A DNA stretch of 64,000 bases from Cephalotus follicularis (GCA_001972305.1 BDDD01003336.1:132008-196007), one strand, 5' to 3'; counted from the stretch's first letter, positions 11,531 to 24,317 are shown. Translations and numbers: made by a program. The notes: generated from the sequence alone by a model not told the origin.

Positions 11531-11772
11531 GGTCCTAAGTCAAGTGTATTAAGCCAATCTACTATCAGAAAACATTTCCTTATGCAAAATTCGAAATCTA
11601 GGGTTTTTCCTACAAGAATTTTTCTTTCAAAATAAGCTTGTGGATACCTTATTCCTTGTTGGACAAACTCTTGTGCATCTACTACTCTATCAGCCCTAAC
11701 TCTTGCAGCCCTTGAACCCTTCCTTCTTGAACTTTCTCCCTCCACAACATTTGGATGTTTGGTTCTTGACAT
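11531..11772 (-). pseudogene. Copia-1 extra ORF (ORF3), N-terminal part
   Basis: Starts MSRTKHPNVVEGESSRRKGS (ATG at 11772), a basic N-terminus typical of this plant transposon accessory protein. It continues through QEFVQQGIRYPQAYFERKIL and is cut by solo LTR A at 11530. An upstream in-frame ATG at 11829 is possible but less family-like. No function is known. Confidence 0.6.
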
Positions 11773-11929
11773 TTGTAGAGAAATCTTGGTGATGAGTATG
11801 ATGTAATGATATAGAGTGATGTTTATCAAAGATTTTAAAGTGATTTTCGGCTTAAGTTTTCCTTAAAATCGCCAGAGAAAACTTTTATAATTTTAGGGTT
11901 TTGTAAATTGATATAACAGACGGCGCTTT

Positions 11930-12055
11930 AAACTTATAAGTGAGACTTAACCATCGACGCTTAAGATAAAGCGACGTCGCTTAGTGTAAAGCCCACCCTA
12001 AAAATGCAGTGTTAACCATTGACACTTATTTATTAAGCGTCGGCGCTAGATCCTG
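11930..12055. repeat. TCGA-like words in the Copia-1 spacer between pol and ORF3
   Basis: GACGGCGCTTTAAAC, CATCGACGCTTAAG, AAAGCGACGTCGCTTAG and AAGCGTCGGCGCTAG. This is one of the few clusters outside an LTR. It sits in the spacer between the RNase H stop (12202) and the ORF3 start (11772). Confidence 0.6.
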
Positions 12056-12201
12056 TTATGCAGTTTTCTCTTTTGAATTTTTTGAAAGTTTACTAAAATT
12101 TTGATGCATATAATTATAAATGATGCATAAATGATCACATTATAATAAAACAATCAAAATATCAACCAAAAACAAACAATCATATAATTATACAAAATCA
12201 T

Positions 12202-13472
12202 TCACCCAATATCACATAAACCTAATTCCATTCTAAATTTAAAGAAAGTTTGTTCATCAAGGGGTTTTGTGAAAATGTCCGCAATTTGATCTTGTATCGG
12301 TACAAAAATCAATTCGACGTCTCCTTTTTCTATGTGATCTTTTATAAAATGATATCATATATCTATATGTTTTGTTCTAGAATGATGTACATGATTTTTA
12401 CCTAAACATATAGTACTAGTGTTATCATATTTTATAGGCACATTATTAAACTTAAAACCATCATCTAAAAGTTGTTGTTTCATCCAAATAACTCGAGCAC
12501 AACAACTTTCAGCTGCAATATACTCAACTTCAGTAGTGGAAAGTGCTACCGAATTTTGCTTTTATTAAACCAAGATATGAGCATATTGCCTAAAAATTGG
12601 CAAGTGCCACTAGTGCTTTTTCTATCTACCTTATATCCACCAAAGTCAGCATCCGAGTATGTATGTAAGTCAAAAGTTGATTTTCAGGGATACCAAAGTC
12701 CCGAGGTAGGTGTATATGCTAAATACTTTAAAATTCTTTTTACAGCATATAAATGGGATTCTTTTGGACATGCTTGAAAACGTGCACAAAGACACACACT
12801 AAACAATATATCGGGTCTACTAATGGTAAGATAAAGCAATGAGCCAATCATACTTCTATAAAGTTTTTGATCAACGATTTTACCTTGCTTATCTTTATCT
12901 GACCTTGTAGTTGTGCTCATAGGAGTTTTGCTTTTCTTTACATTTTTCATCCCAAACCTTTTGAGTAGATATTTGACGTATTTGGATTGGTTGATGAAGA
13001 TGCCATCTTTAAGTTGTTTGACTTGAAGTTCAAGAAAGAAATTGAGTTCTCCCATCATGCTCATTTCAAACTCATCTTGCATAATCTTAGCAAAATCATT
13101 ACACAAACTTTCATTAGTAGAACAAAAAATAATATCATCGACATATATTTGTACAATAAGTATGTCTTCATCAAGAGTTTTTGTAAAAAATGTTATATCA
13201 ATGGATCCTCTTTTAAAATCATTTTCGAGTAGAAAACCACTCAGTTTTTCATACAAAGCTCTAGGAGCTTGTTTTAATCCATATAAGCTTTTGTAAGTTT
13301 AAAAACATGGTTTGGAAAATGTGGATCTTCAAAACTGGGAGGTTGTTCCACATACACTTCCTTCTTTATTAACCCATTTAAAAACACACTTTTAACATCC
13401 ATTTGAAAGAGTGTAAAATCTTTCAATGATACATATGCAAACAAAATATGAATAGATTCTAATCTAGCTGCA
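12202..13472 (-). pseudogene. Copia-1 pol: reverse transcriptase C-terminal half and RNase H
   Basis: The catalytic motif QIYVDDIIFCSTN is intact. It is followed by ELNFFLELQVKQLKDGIFI, then SMIGSLLYLTISRPDILFSV, all standard Ty1/copia RT landmarks. The RNase H end reads ADIFTKPLDEQTFFKFRMEL with stop at 12202. Stops and frameshifts occur between about 13300 and 13470 and around 12560. The RT start lies at 19366 and above; solo LTR B interrupts between the APA and ARLESI parts of the copia YAPVARLESI motif. Confidence 0.88.
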
Positions 13473-13769
13473 TGTTAGGACCCGTTCCCGCTAACTCTAT
13501 GGGACACGTGTCCTGCCGGGGATGGCGCTCCTCTTGCCAACAACCTTCTCAAACTGAAACTGCCCGAGGAGCTGTCTTAAAACTCCCCAGGGACCCATCG
13601 CGCAAAAATCCCGAGGAGAAAGCCTGGGCTGAGCGTGCAGCTAACGGGGCAACGAGGGCAGGGGATCCAACTCCTCTCATGCCTGTGTCCCCAGTGCTAC
13701 TTAACCAAAGCTCCAAAACGCGCCGCATCACTTATGCCCGAGGAGAACACCCACGTGCTCCTCACAAGA

Positions 13770-13945
13770 TCACTTAACTTGTCGCGCAAAAGCATGCCCG
13801 GGGAGACGCGCAAGGACAAGCCAGGGGAGAGCACACACATGCAATCCACAAGCTCACTTAACCTCCTGTGGTCCAACATGCCCATGGAGAGCACACACAT
13901 GCAACCCACAAGCTCACTTAACCTCTTGTGGTCCAACATTCCTGG
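13770..13945 (+). repeat. Tandem repeat, about 60-bp unit, in LTR B
   Basis: About three copies of GAGCACACACATGCAACCCA ... AAGCTCACTTAACCTC ... TGGTCCAACATGCC (starts near 13770, 13830, 13888). The best two copies are nearly identical. Confidence 0.75.
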
Positions 13946-14618
13946 GGACACCCCTTGTCCTCGGGTCTTTCTCCTTCCTAGGCTAAAACATCCTTAGCTC
14001 AAGTTCCAAAACGCTGCGCATAACTAATGCCTGGGGAGAAAACAACATAAGCGCCCGGGGAGAAACCCACGCATGCCTCACGTGATCACTTAAACTCCAC
14101 ACTCGAGACCACGCATACATATATTGTCCCCCGGCGTACAACCTCCTCTGCACGTCCCTAAGGATAACATAACAAAACAGACATCAAACGCACCATTTAG
14201 CTTAAAACATAAAGCACTTAACATATAACTCGTCACGGGCCTTATTCTAACATGGCACCCCTGACCACTCTCTCCAGGGACAACTTCCCTGCTCCCTTAC
14301 CAAGGCCCAATGTCACACCCCGTTTTCCACTTTAACAACATATATGGTTATCAGTTATAATAATCCAGCATTCATAAAATACTCATAAATTTAAAACTTT
14401 ACGGAAGCATTCGATAATCGGATTATTTAAATTATCCGCACGCAGCTCATACTACGTGCTTATAAATACAACACAAGTTATAAGTTACATATCTGAAAAT
14501 GTAAATATAACAAACGGAGTATGATTATTTGTTACAAAACCCACTCACTTTCAAACTTTAAAACACAAGAAGCCTCCAAGTATAGCTTCAGCAGCACACC
14601 TCCAATCTCCTTGTCAAT

Positions 14619-15976
14619 CTGAAATTGTAGGTATTAGCCGTTGTCCTCACTTGGCTAAGTAGGAGTTATACATGAATATGAATATACATATGTAAACATG
14701 CATGATAGTTTATCATTTGAAAACAATAATATATATGTCAATATATATGAAACAAGGCCAAGTGGCTACAATCAATCATTTATCACGAATACAGCACAAG
14801 GGTACAATCAATCACTACACTGGGTGGGTGTCATCTCGTGCTACCTCCTAGCCTAACCGATGCACCACCTAACTACCACCATGCACTCCGATGATGATAG
14901 AAAAGGTTTAACACTCGACTGCCGGCATTTAGCGGGCAGACTATACACTCACGATCTGCATAGCAGAACCATTGGGGTGAATAAGCTAGAGCCAACTCCT
15001 GGCACCTCCGCTCACCCGCCGTAGTCTAATGATACATTCCGATCGCTAAACCATCAGCTTCATTTCAATCACAATCAATCACTCAAAATTACATATATAA
15101 TGTAATGTAACAATTTGCTCTTGGTAGAGAAAACAATAAAACACTTTTAGCTCAATGGCATAAAAACACTTTCACTTTCACTTGTTCTCATTATCAGAGA
15201 ACCACTAGGACACTTTAACACTTTCACTTGACGTTTCGGAAAACACTTGAACAATAGTATTTATATATAAAATACTTTGTAACACTAACAATAAAGGGTG
15301 CTTATAGCACTCAGTTGTTGAAATCTTTGAAAACACTTTAAACACTAGTATTTGAGAATACTGGATAGATGTAAACATCTATAACGATAACAACATGCAG
15401 TTCAAGGATCAACAATCATTAAACAATCACTACACAATCACTAAACATTCACTTATGCATAAACAGCACATAAAGGCGTCAACGTGTATCAATGGAAGCC
15501 TTACGAGTTAACAATTCAGTTTAGCGTCAATGCGTTAGGTAGGAACCTTACGCGTTAACCTGTACGTGTGGCGTCAACGTCTGTTCAGACAGTGACTCTA
15601 GGCGTCAATGTTATTACACATGGCGTCGACGAGATTCAATCGTCAATAGGCCAAAATATCGTTCATTTCAGCCAGGTAAGAACGATACACTCAGACATTA
15701 CTCTAAGCATCGACAGTTTATGTTAAAGCGTCACCGCTTATATCCAAAGCGTGGATAATATTCAATATCTAAGCATCGACACTTAAGCCTAAAGCGTCGA
15801 CTGTCACATTCAAAGCGTCGGCGCTTTATAGCTCGTAGGCAATTTCCAGAAGAACAATCCAGAACAGAACATGCATACATCATAGCCAATTCACTTCCAA
15901 ATCAATATGCAATCATATAGCACTATCTAGACATGATATACATACTATATGTTCAAAATCATGTCATAAACCCTAC
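14619..15976 (-). other. Intron-like segment in LTR C
   Basis: On the minus strand the donor is AACTG|GTAGGGTTTATG (exon end 15977) and the acceptor is GTGAGGACAACGGCTAAT ... CCTACAATTTCAG|ATTGAC at about 14615-14660. Both match the pair in LTR A and Gypsy-2. Confidence 0.48.
15475..15835. repeat. TCGA-word cluster in LTR C
   Basis: Words such as GGCGTCAACGTG, GGCGTCGACGAG, AAGCGTCACCGCTT, AGCATCGACACTTAAG and AAAGCGTCGGCGCTTTA, with many cores decayed to TCAA or TTAA. It lies inside the intron-like segment. Confidence 0.7.
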
Positions 15977-18148
15977 CAGTTAAAGCAGTAGCAAGCACAG
16001 TTGAGCTGCTAGCTCAATTGCCGAACATTTTCAATTTGCTACCAATTGTCGATTATTACTCCCTTCACTATCGAACCAAACTATCAGCTCATTCACTGCA
16101 CACACAACACATTTCCATTAAGCTCGATACACCGAAACTGACATTGCCATCGCCGAAGCACCGACCAGATTCTGGCCGACTCAACCAGCTTGTGCAACAC
16201 CCATAAACAGGTTCCATATTGAACGGCCTACACAGAACCGCTCAAGACTCAGTGTGACTCGGCGCCGAACGCCGTGTCATGGCTAGTAGTGAGTTTGACT
16301 CACTGAGTCAACTCGTCAGACTTCAACAGGTCCGATCACCACCCAAAAATGCCACACAATCATCAGCTCAACACATCACAACCCTAGACTCAGCGAGACT
16401 CGGCGCTAAACGCCATGTCTCAGGCAACAGTGATTCGACTCGCCAGGTCGACTCAGTCAACTGATTTCGACCGATTCCGGCCGAAATACGCCACACCGGT
16501 GGTTGAAATGGCCAGAGCGGGCCTCCTAGATGAAAACCCCCTCCATCCGCGATGCTAACGGCGTCGGGAAACGCCCGGTGAACGCGTACAGTGGCCGGGA
16601 AGAAAGAGAAGAAAAACGGAGAAAATAGGAGAAGAAAGAAGAGCTTACTGACGGGTCGACGTCCTGGGCTGACCACCGTGCTCTCCCGGTCAAGTGGCTA
16701 GCTCCGACGTCGTCTCCGGCGCCCTCTCTCCTTCTCTCTCTCTCGCACTCTCTCCTGCTGCCTCTCTCTCTCGTCTATTTGCTTTCGTTTTGCACGGGCG
16801 CGCTATACGCCCGTGTCCCTATCTCTTCCTTCTTTAATTTTGTCTTCTTTCATTCTTTATTGTTATTTACCCACAAATTTTAAGGTCTGGGTCCCGTTTC
16901 TCCCACAAATTGCGATATTAAATAATCCAGCCGCCCCGAAAACAATCGTAATAATAATGCGGACACTGGGCTTTATTGTCGCGCATTAAGAATATGCTTT
17001 ATTAACTGTTTTTTGGCAATATAATTGCGGCTTCAATGCGAAATGCCCTAAACATTTCCTTATCGTTCCATTTCCAAAACCCGGCATTATAGAGGGAAAA
17101 CATCATCAAATTCGAGAATTTCACTATCCTCATTAATTTCATAATAAGATTACATTTTGCGGAAAAACTCGGGCATTACACCCAACATCATCATCACCCT
17201 AGGGACACCCTGCTTCCCCAGGGTAAAGCTCTTTAAACATAACCCGTGCTCCCAAGCATAAACATAACACCCCTGCTGGGCTATCCCCCGCTAGAAACCC
17301 AAGGGCTCCCCAGCACCCGGGACAGACCTGATAACTAAAAACTCATAACATGAAAAATCCATAAAATCACAAGATAAACACATCTACAAACTCAAAACAT
17401 CCAAAAAGTTTCTCGAATGTGTAAAACCATTACAAATTTGATCCCTGGCATACATACACTGCCTTCCCTGGCATAAACATACACTGCCTTCCCTGGCAGG
17501 CAAAAAAATAACATAACCTATCTTTCTTTTCATTAAAAGAATATCATAACAAAACATCTCCCGGCAACCGTAAAACAAAAAGGAGGTAAGGGAACCCGAA
17601 AGAATGCCCAATGCAATGCAAAGCTAAACGCCCGAGCTGACATTCCCTGGTGCTGAGCTCAAAAACTACCTTGCTTGGCTATCTACTGCTGAGCTGGAGG
17701 GTCTCCTTCGACTGGCTGGTCTACAAAACAATCTGTGAGGGGATTAGTCCAACTGACTAAGTGACTGGGAACAAAACATCCTCTAGTGCATCCATAAAAA
17801 GGAATGCACTGAAGAAATCTTACCATGAGCATGATTTACTATCCCAACTGGGGAAAAGACTGTATACAAAGCATATCTCATGGCATACAATAAGGAAAAG
17901 CTCAAAGTACTTGAAGAAAACTTACTCTTTTCTCTGCTTAGCTAGTTCTAGAATATTCATGAAAGCTGAAATAAACATAAGAATACAACTGATTAAAAGA
18001 AAGTGATCTGAAAAAGAACTGGGGTCCTTCCCGGCTAAACACCCGAGGAGAACAACTAAACTAGAACTGGCTTTTCTTTGCTATGCTTAATTTGCTGTTT
18101 ACATAATATACTTGCCAACTTATAGTGGCCTGAGTTGAGCTGGTTTTT

Positions 18149-18312
18149 TGGCCTAAGCCAAGCTGGGCAGCTTACCTGCCGACTCATCTGTACTTTCTGT
18201 TATTTTGGCCTAATCCGAGCTGGGCAGCTTACATGCCGACTCATCTGTACTTTCTGTTATTTTGGCCTAAGCCGAGCTGGGCAGCTTACCTGCCGACTCA
18301 TCTGTACTTTTC
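18149..18312 (+). repeat. Tandem repeat, about 57-bp unit x3, in LTR B
   Basis: Three nearly identical copies of GGCCTAAGCCGAGCTGGGCA GCTTACCTGCCGACTCATCT GTACTTTCTGTTATTTT. Confidence 0.88.
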
Positions 18313-18426
18313 TTACTGCTTCACTGAATGCTGGACTGAGGACTAAAAGTCCAAGGACAAGGTCCTCCTCTATAAAACCTACTGAAAGGCTCTCTATACT
18401 ACTATATCTGATAACTTAGCTCAACT

Positions 18427-18650
18427 GTACTCACCGCTATACATTATCCTAGCAACAATGCAAGGAGATCCAGGTATGGAACCCGGGGACAGACTCACTC
18501 GACTTCTCATGCTGTGATGAAAGGCTGAGGAGGAAGGAGCTTGTACATGTGTGTTCGGCTGCGCTCACCCTGTACACTGTCCTAGCCACAATGTAAGAAG
18601 ATCCAAGTAGGACCTGGGGGCAGACTCGCTCAACAACCCATCATAGACAA
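18427..18650 (+). repeat. Two-copy diverged repeat in LTR B
   Basis: CTCACCGCTATACATTATCC-type sequence followed by CAATGCAAGGAGATCC and GGGGACAGACTCACTC recurs about 135 bases later in diverged form (CTCACCCTGTACACTGTCC ... GGGGGCAGACTCGCTC). Confidence 0.6.
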
Positions 18651-19365
18651 TAGGTACGCTGAGGAGGGGGGTGAACACGTACACGTTATCTCATCCAAAG
18701 ATGAACGATATCAAGGCTACATAACATCTTGCTCTGGGCCCTGGGAACACTCCACTCAAAAAGAGTGGTTAACATAAGACATTAGGGAAAACAACTTCCC
18801 ATCATAACTCACTTACTCAAACTGAAGCTGAGGAGAAGGATTCTCAAAGAAAATAAGATGAACAATAAAATGCTTATAAGAAAGGATGTCTCACTCACAG
18901 TTCTTGCTACTTCCTTGGACGTTAACGTCCCTTCTTCTATGCTACTCTCTTCCTCTAGCTTGTATGCTTCTTTTCTTTACCTTGTCTGCTTCTTCCACTG
19001 CTGCGCTCGGAAAGCTTCAACTGCTACTGGTCCAGGCGCAAGAACGAAGAAGAAGAAGAAAAGAAAACTAGACTCTCTCTCTCTAAAACTCTCTAATCTG
19101 CAGAAGCTAGAAGAAAGGAAAGACCACATCTCAAGATAACTCCACACTTATCCCAACTTAAGCCGTCTTTTGTCTTGGAAGTTGTAATCTTCCTTAAGAA
19201 GCTTTGCATTTAAATCCTCCAACTTCCACAAATCTCACTTAAACCTTGGCTTAACATATCCTTCTCTTATCCGTTATTACACATAAGCCCAAAAAGACAT
19301 AATCATCATATCATATAACTTAAAAAAAAGAACTCTTAAATCTCCAAAAGGTACGGGGTATTACA

Positions 19366-21494
19366 CCGCAGGTGCATATGATTCATCAAAATCAATTCCC
19401 TCTTCTTAGGAATATCCCTTAACTACTAACCTATCTTTGTTTCTAACAATTATTCCTTGATCATCATTTTGTTACGAAATACCCATTTAGTACTAATTAT
19501 GTGATGATCATTAAGTCTAGGTATTAAATTCCAAACTTTATTGCGTTCAAATTGATTTAATTGATCTTGCATAGTAATAATCCAATTTTCATCTTTATTG
19601 GTCTCTTATATATTTTTTAAGCTTTATTTGTGAAAGAAATGCAATATAATTATGATTAATACCAGACCTAGTAATTATACCTTGTCTAGGATTACCTATA
19701 ATTGCCTCATGAGGATGTCCTTTCACTACATTCAAAGTCTTGTCATGAATAGCTTCTTGGTAGCTTTCTTGAGGGGTTGCTTCTTGTGTAGGTTGTTCAT
19801 TTTTCTTGTCTCTATTGCTTTCTTTAAGGCTTAGCTCCTCAATGCTATTTTCAATGAATTATATATCATCAACATCAATTACTTCTTTTGGAGGCATAGG
19901 GTTAGATTCATCAAATACAAGATGCATTGATTCTTCTACAAGTAATGTTCTATTATTAAAGCATCTATAAGCTCTACTTGTAATAGAATAGCCAATAAAA
20001 ATACCTTCGTCGACTTTGGAGTTGAACTTAGCAAGATGATCATTTCCATTATTATGGATGAAGCATTTGCATCCAAAGGTATGGAAGTATCTAATGTTAG
20101 GCTTTCTTCTCCTCCATAATTCATATGGAGTCTTTTTGAGAATTGGCTTTATCAATATTCGGTTTAAAACATAGCAAGAGGTATTTATGGTTTCGGTTCA
20201 AAAATATTTTGGTAAACGATTTTCCTTTAAAATAGTTCTACACATTTCTTGTAGAGTTCTATTTCTCCTTTTAACAATCACATTTTGTTGAGGTGTTCTA
20301 GGAGTAGAAAACTCATGAATAAAATCATTATCTTTACAAAATTTTTGAAAGAGATGGTTTTCAAATTATTTTCCATGATCACTTTTAATAGTTAAAATAG
20401 AAGTGTCTTTTTCCATTTTAACAACATTACAAGAATGTGAAAATTCTTTGAAAACTTCACTTTTATGTGCAAGAAAAATCGTCCATGTATACCTTGAATA
20501 GTCATCAACGATAACGGTTGCATATGATTTACCACATAGACTTGTTACATCTATAGGTCCAAATAAATCAATATGTAACCGTTGTAATGGCCTAGTTGTA
20601 GAGATAATATTCTTGCTTTTAAAAGATGTTCTAGTTTGCTTCCCATGTTGACAAGCATCACAAATTTTATCTTTTTCAAAATTAATTTTAGGAATCCCTT
20701 TAACTAGATCATGTTTTAAAATCTTTGAAAGAGTTGTCATGCTAACATAACCGAGTCTCTTATGCCATAACCAACTATCATCATTTATGGATACTAGACA
20801 TTTGATATTTTGATTTTGTAAATCATTTATATCAAATACATAAATATTGTCATGTCTATATCCAATAAATTTGGTTAGGTTATTGTTGATGTCTATTACC
20901 TTGCAATAATCTTTTTCAAAAATAACTCTATAATTTTTGTCACATAATTAATTTATGCTCAATAAATTATGTTTGAGTCCATCAACATATAAGACATTAG
21001 AGATAGATGTATGATCATTACCTATGGAGCCAAATCCCAAGATTTTACCTTTAGCATTGTCTCCAAAAGTGACATCTCCTAATTGCTTTGATTTTAAAGT
21101 AACAAATAAATTCTTGTCATCGGTCATATGCTTCGAACATCCACTATCCAAGTACCATTGTGTCTTCTTGGACAATGCCTTCAAGCATATCTACAAAAAC
21201 AATGTCAAAGTTTTGTTTGAGGTACCCAACAAGTTTTTGGTCCTTTAGGGTTAGTAACAATGGTTCCTTTTGGAACCCAAATTTTTATATTTCTTACAAT
21301 TTTAGAACTAGACAAAGTATTTTTCTTGTAAAAACAAGATGCTAAAATATGTCCATTTCTTTCACATTAATTACAATAAACATTTACATTTTTCTTCTTA
21401 ATAACTTCCTTTTTGAGTTTTTCTTTTTCAATCTTCTTTTTTCTTTCAAAGAAGTTTTGATAATGTTTGATATTATTCATTCATCATAACCTAA
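19366..21494 (-). pseudogene. Copia-1 pol: protease, integrase and start of reverse transcriptase
   Basis: In order on the minus strand: the protease active-site region QWYLDSGCSKHMTDDKNLFV (about 21160-21100); the GAG-pre-integrase segment LGYVSMTTLSKILKHDLVKG (about 20750); the integrase core with LHIDLFGPIDV and VIVDDYSRYTW; IKSDHGK at 20366; PQQNVIVKRRNRTLQEMC (about 20280), where the catalytic Glu of the usual VVERKN is Lys; an integrase tail (20155-19859); and the RT start up to DESYAPA at 19366. Several stops break the frame. The junction to gag is 25 kb away because Gypsy-1 is inserted at 21500-46492. Confidence 0.85.
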
Positions 21495-21889
21495 CCCGGT
21501 GTTCACGTAAAAAGAATGATGTTTTAAAATTTATAGCCGTAAGTGCACGGATCATGCAGTAACGGGTTGAACGCAGGGAAACGTTAAACTAGTTGTAATT
21601 TATCCAACCTAGGCGAAGTATACGAAATCAAGGTTTAATTATGAAAACTACTCCTAATTATGCAAAATAAAATAAATAATCAAAACAGGAAATTAAGACT
21701 TCGAGAGTTAAAAACACTGAACTCGAAATACCAAGAAATAAAGCATGCAATTTTAAAACGAATCAAAACAATGAATAGAAGTGAAGAAAATATATAATTA
21801 AGAAGCCGTTTTAGGGTATAGAAACTCACCGGAGATTGCATTGAACAATTCCATTTGATTGAATGATTGTACCTTGATAACCAACGGCA

Positions 21890-22040
21890 GCTAGGTCGAT
21901 ACGGAGTGTGACGGTGATGACAAGAAGTATGAGTAGACATGCTAGGTCGGTACGAAGTACGACATCGGCGGCAAGACGTATGAGTAGACATGCTAGGTCT
22001 ATATGAAGTGTGTTCGTTGTGACAAACCGTATGAGTAGAC
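21890..22040 (+). repeat. Tandem repeat, about 57-60-bp unit, in Gypsy-1 3' LTR
   Basis: About three copies of CTAGGTCGATACGAAGT ... GGCAAGACGTATGAGTAGACATG. The same array is at 45450-45600 in the 5' LTR, so it predates insertion. Confidence 0.8.
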
Positions 22041-22429
22041 TCCATTGATTGAATTAAGCATCATTTATTCACCAACTTTCAACTTCACCGACAAGATGTT
22101 TATGGATTTTAATCAGACAGACAAAATGTGTGTGAAGGTAGAAATATTTGAAGAACAAATCAAATATTCAAGGATTTTTATTGATGGAATTGAAACAATA
22201 ACAATCTAGGCATTGTTCTTCCCCAAAACCTTGTAGAGTTTAGCTACTAAACATTATAAAATAAACTAAAATTGACAAAGAAGAAAATAGGGTTTCTACC
22301 AGCCTCCACACACTAAATTTGGCTGGCTTTGTATTGTTTTATACTACAAAACTGATCAAAAACGGAAATAAATCAATCCTAGTTACAAAATCTGGCAAAA
22401 AATCTAACTTTCTATTTCTGCTGCAGAAG

Positions 22430-22735
22430 AAGACGTCGACGCCTTTGGTTGAAGGTCGACGTGTTTTGTAAAAAATTGCATTTTGCTGAGATGCGCATAA
22501 TGAACATCGATCCTTTTGATGAAAGATGTTGATGTGTTTTGATCCAAAATTTACAGGTCAAATTTGCACAAAGACATCGATGCGTTTAGTGAAAGACATC
22601 GATGTCTTTCTCATAGCATTTGAAGGTAGGCTGCAATCCCAGAAAGGACATCGATCCTCACCAAAGGATGTCGATGTGTTTACTATAAACCCAGAAAAGA
22701 CATCGATCTCTATAAAAGACATCGACGCTTTTTAC
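22430..22735. repeat. TCGA-word cluster in Gypsy-1 3' LTR
   Basis: GAAGACGTCGACGCCTTTGG, AAGGTCGACGTGTTTT, AAAGACATCGATGCGTTTAG, AAAGACATCGATGTCTTTC, AAAGACATCGATCTCT and AAAGACATCGACGCTTTTTA. Read on the minus strand, the cluster occupies about bases 200-505 of the LTR. Confidence 0.85.
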
Positions 22736-22934
22736 TCTGTTTCTGCAGAATTTGTCAATTTTTCAATCTTTACTCTTTCAAGCTCCAATTTGCACAACTT
22801 TGGGTAATATTCATGCACTTTGGTCCTTTTGCTCTTGTACCTGAAAATCATCACAATGCAACCAAAGTAGTCCATTCTAAGCATAAAAATATCACAAATA
22901 AATCATTAAAAATAACACATTTTTATGCTAAACA

Positions 22935-24317
22935 AATACCCCCATACTTAAACGTTGCTTGTCTTCAAGCAAACCAAATGGAAAGCTAACACAAACACAA
23001 AAAGAAAAACAAACCAGAAACTAAAAATAAGAAAACATAAACAAAAACCTAACTCACTTTTATAGGAATCACGATTGCATTTAGCATATGCAACAAGCCA
23101 TAAAACCCCTAGGTGACCCTAGTGGACGAGTTTAGTCTCGTGAGTGTTTTCCAGTGAATAAACACACAAAATCCAGTTCATCAAAACTTTGAAAACGGGT
23201 AAAATGTATCTATACTCAAAAATTCATAGAACACCTCCATACTTGAACTTTATTATCTCATTCCATGTTCTAGAATCAAAACACATCTCAATTAAGGAAA
23301 TTTTAGTAAATTATTTTATTATTCCACCCTTAATGACCAATCAAGATATGCATTCGCAACAACACAAAATCCTACTTTGGAGTCAGACAAAAGAACTTTA
23401 GCACTCACATATACACACACATATATATATATTTCTTCATTTTTCCTTTCTTTTCATAAAACATGTTCTTCCACTCTTTTCCATCTGAAATGTCATGGAT
23501 GGAGCAAACACTAGACACTCAAAGTACTAAGTAGCTTCAGATTTTTACCAACTTTTAAATTTGTGCAATGTCTTATCCTCTTAAGCTTTCTATAAGACCC
23601 ATGTAGCGAGCTTTCGACCAGTTACTCTCAAACCAGTTGGCTTTAAGGAACTAGGTGTAGAACACTCTTAAGGTTTAATGACTCGAATCAAATAGGCTAC
23701 AGACTAAGGCTGAATTCAAAGAGGTAAATTTATATATATATATATTATTGTCTTAGCCTCTTAAGCTTTCTATAAGATCCATGTAGCAAGCTTTCGACCA
23801 GTTACTCTCAAACAAGTTGGCTTTAAGGAACTAGGTGTAGAACACCCCTAAGGTTTTATTGCTCGAATCAAATAGGCTACAGACTAAGACTGAATTTTTT
23901 TTCATTGTTATTGTTGTATATATATATATATACACATATATGCAAGAACATCAATTCCTTGTCCTCCTCCTCCATAAAATCTTACGAAACTTTGAAAACA
24001 CACAAGATCGGTTTTTTATTCATTTATCATTTTAATTTTCACACAAAACTCCTACATTGAGATGCATTCCTTTTCTTTTCCCTGAAAACAAAATTTTTAT
24101 TATCTCCTATGGGGATTTCTATTATTTCTAAGAATATCAACACTTATTCCTACTTTCAAAATTAAAATGAACTTTGGTCTAAACCCCCCCCATACTTAAA
24201 TTTTGCATTGTCCTCAATGCAATGAAAACAACTATAGATATAAAAATGAATGCTCAACAAATATATGAAACAATGCAATCAAATAAAAACAATAGGGGTA
24301 GGTATTACCAGATATGA
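22935..24317 (-). other. Gypsy-1 3' non-coding region and polypurine tracts
   Basis: No coding potential. Read on the minus strand, AACGTTTAAGTATGGGGGTATTTG (22935-22958) abuts the 3' LTR and is the likely polypurine tract. A second similar block, CATTGAGGACAATGCAAAAT followed by TTAAGTATGGGGGGGG, lies at about 24185-24220. Such blocks are typical of Athila/Tat 3' regions. Confidence 0.65.
23560..23900 (+). repeat. Direct duplication, about 145 bp, two copies
   Basis: CTTAAGCTTTCTATAAGACC through CAAATAGGCTACAGACTAAG at about 23580-23710 recurs at about 23761-23890 with few changes. Each copy is followed by a TATATA run. Confidence 0.85.

Larger units (their letters stand above)
14311..17180 (-). 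mobile_element. Solo LTR C (Gypsy-type), nested in LTR B
   Basis: On the minus strand it begins TGTAATGCCCGAG and ends AAAACGGGGTGTGACA, the same termini as LTR A but inverted. Perfect CCCAA duplications flank it (14306-14310, 17181-17185). It is 2.87 kb with no gag-pol. A pyrimidine-rich GC-rich promoter-like stretch lies at about 16600-16850. Confidence 0.88.
13473..19365 (-). mobile_element. Solo LTR B (Gypsy-type) with LTR C nested inside
   Basis: On the minus strand it starts TGTAATACCCCGTACC and ends CGGGTCCTAACA. Flanks are CTGCA (13468-13472) and CCGCA (19366-19370), a target duplication with one C/T change. Removing LTR C leaves about 3 kb without gag-pol, so it is a solo LTR. A minus-strand TATA-like site (GGATTTAAATGC) is near 19206-19217. 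The Copia-1 RT reading frame resumes across it. Confidence 0.82.
21500..22934 (-). repeat. Gypsy-1 3' LTR
   Basis: Same length as the 5' LTR. On the minus strand it starts TGTTTAGCATAAAAATG and ends ACGTGAACA. It contains three degenerate copies of an about 60-bp unit (GTATGAGTAGACATGCTAGG type, 21900-22035) and a palindrome cluster. Confidence 0.92.

Noticed and set aside
7325-11772. Copia-1 ORF3 as a viral envelope gene
   Set aside because: No signal peptide, transmembrane span or fusion segment is visible; the motifs fit the plant transposon accessory protein instead.
13473-13997. ORFs at 13472-13777 and 13635-13997 as genes
   Set aside because: They lie in the tandem-repeat part of LTR B and have no recognisable domain.
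22526-22807. ORFs at 22526-22807 and 46090-46365 as conserved small proteins
   Set aside because: They are the two Gypsy-1 LTR copies of a palindrome cluster read as protein; similarity reflects LTR identity only.
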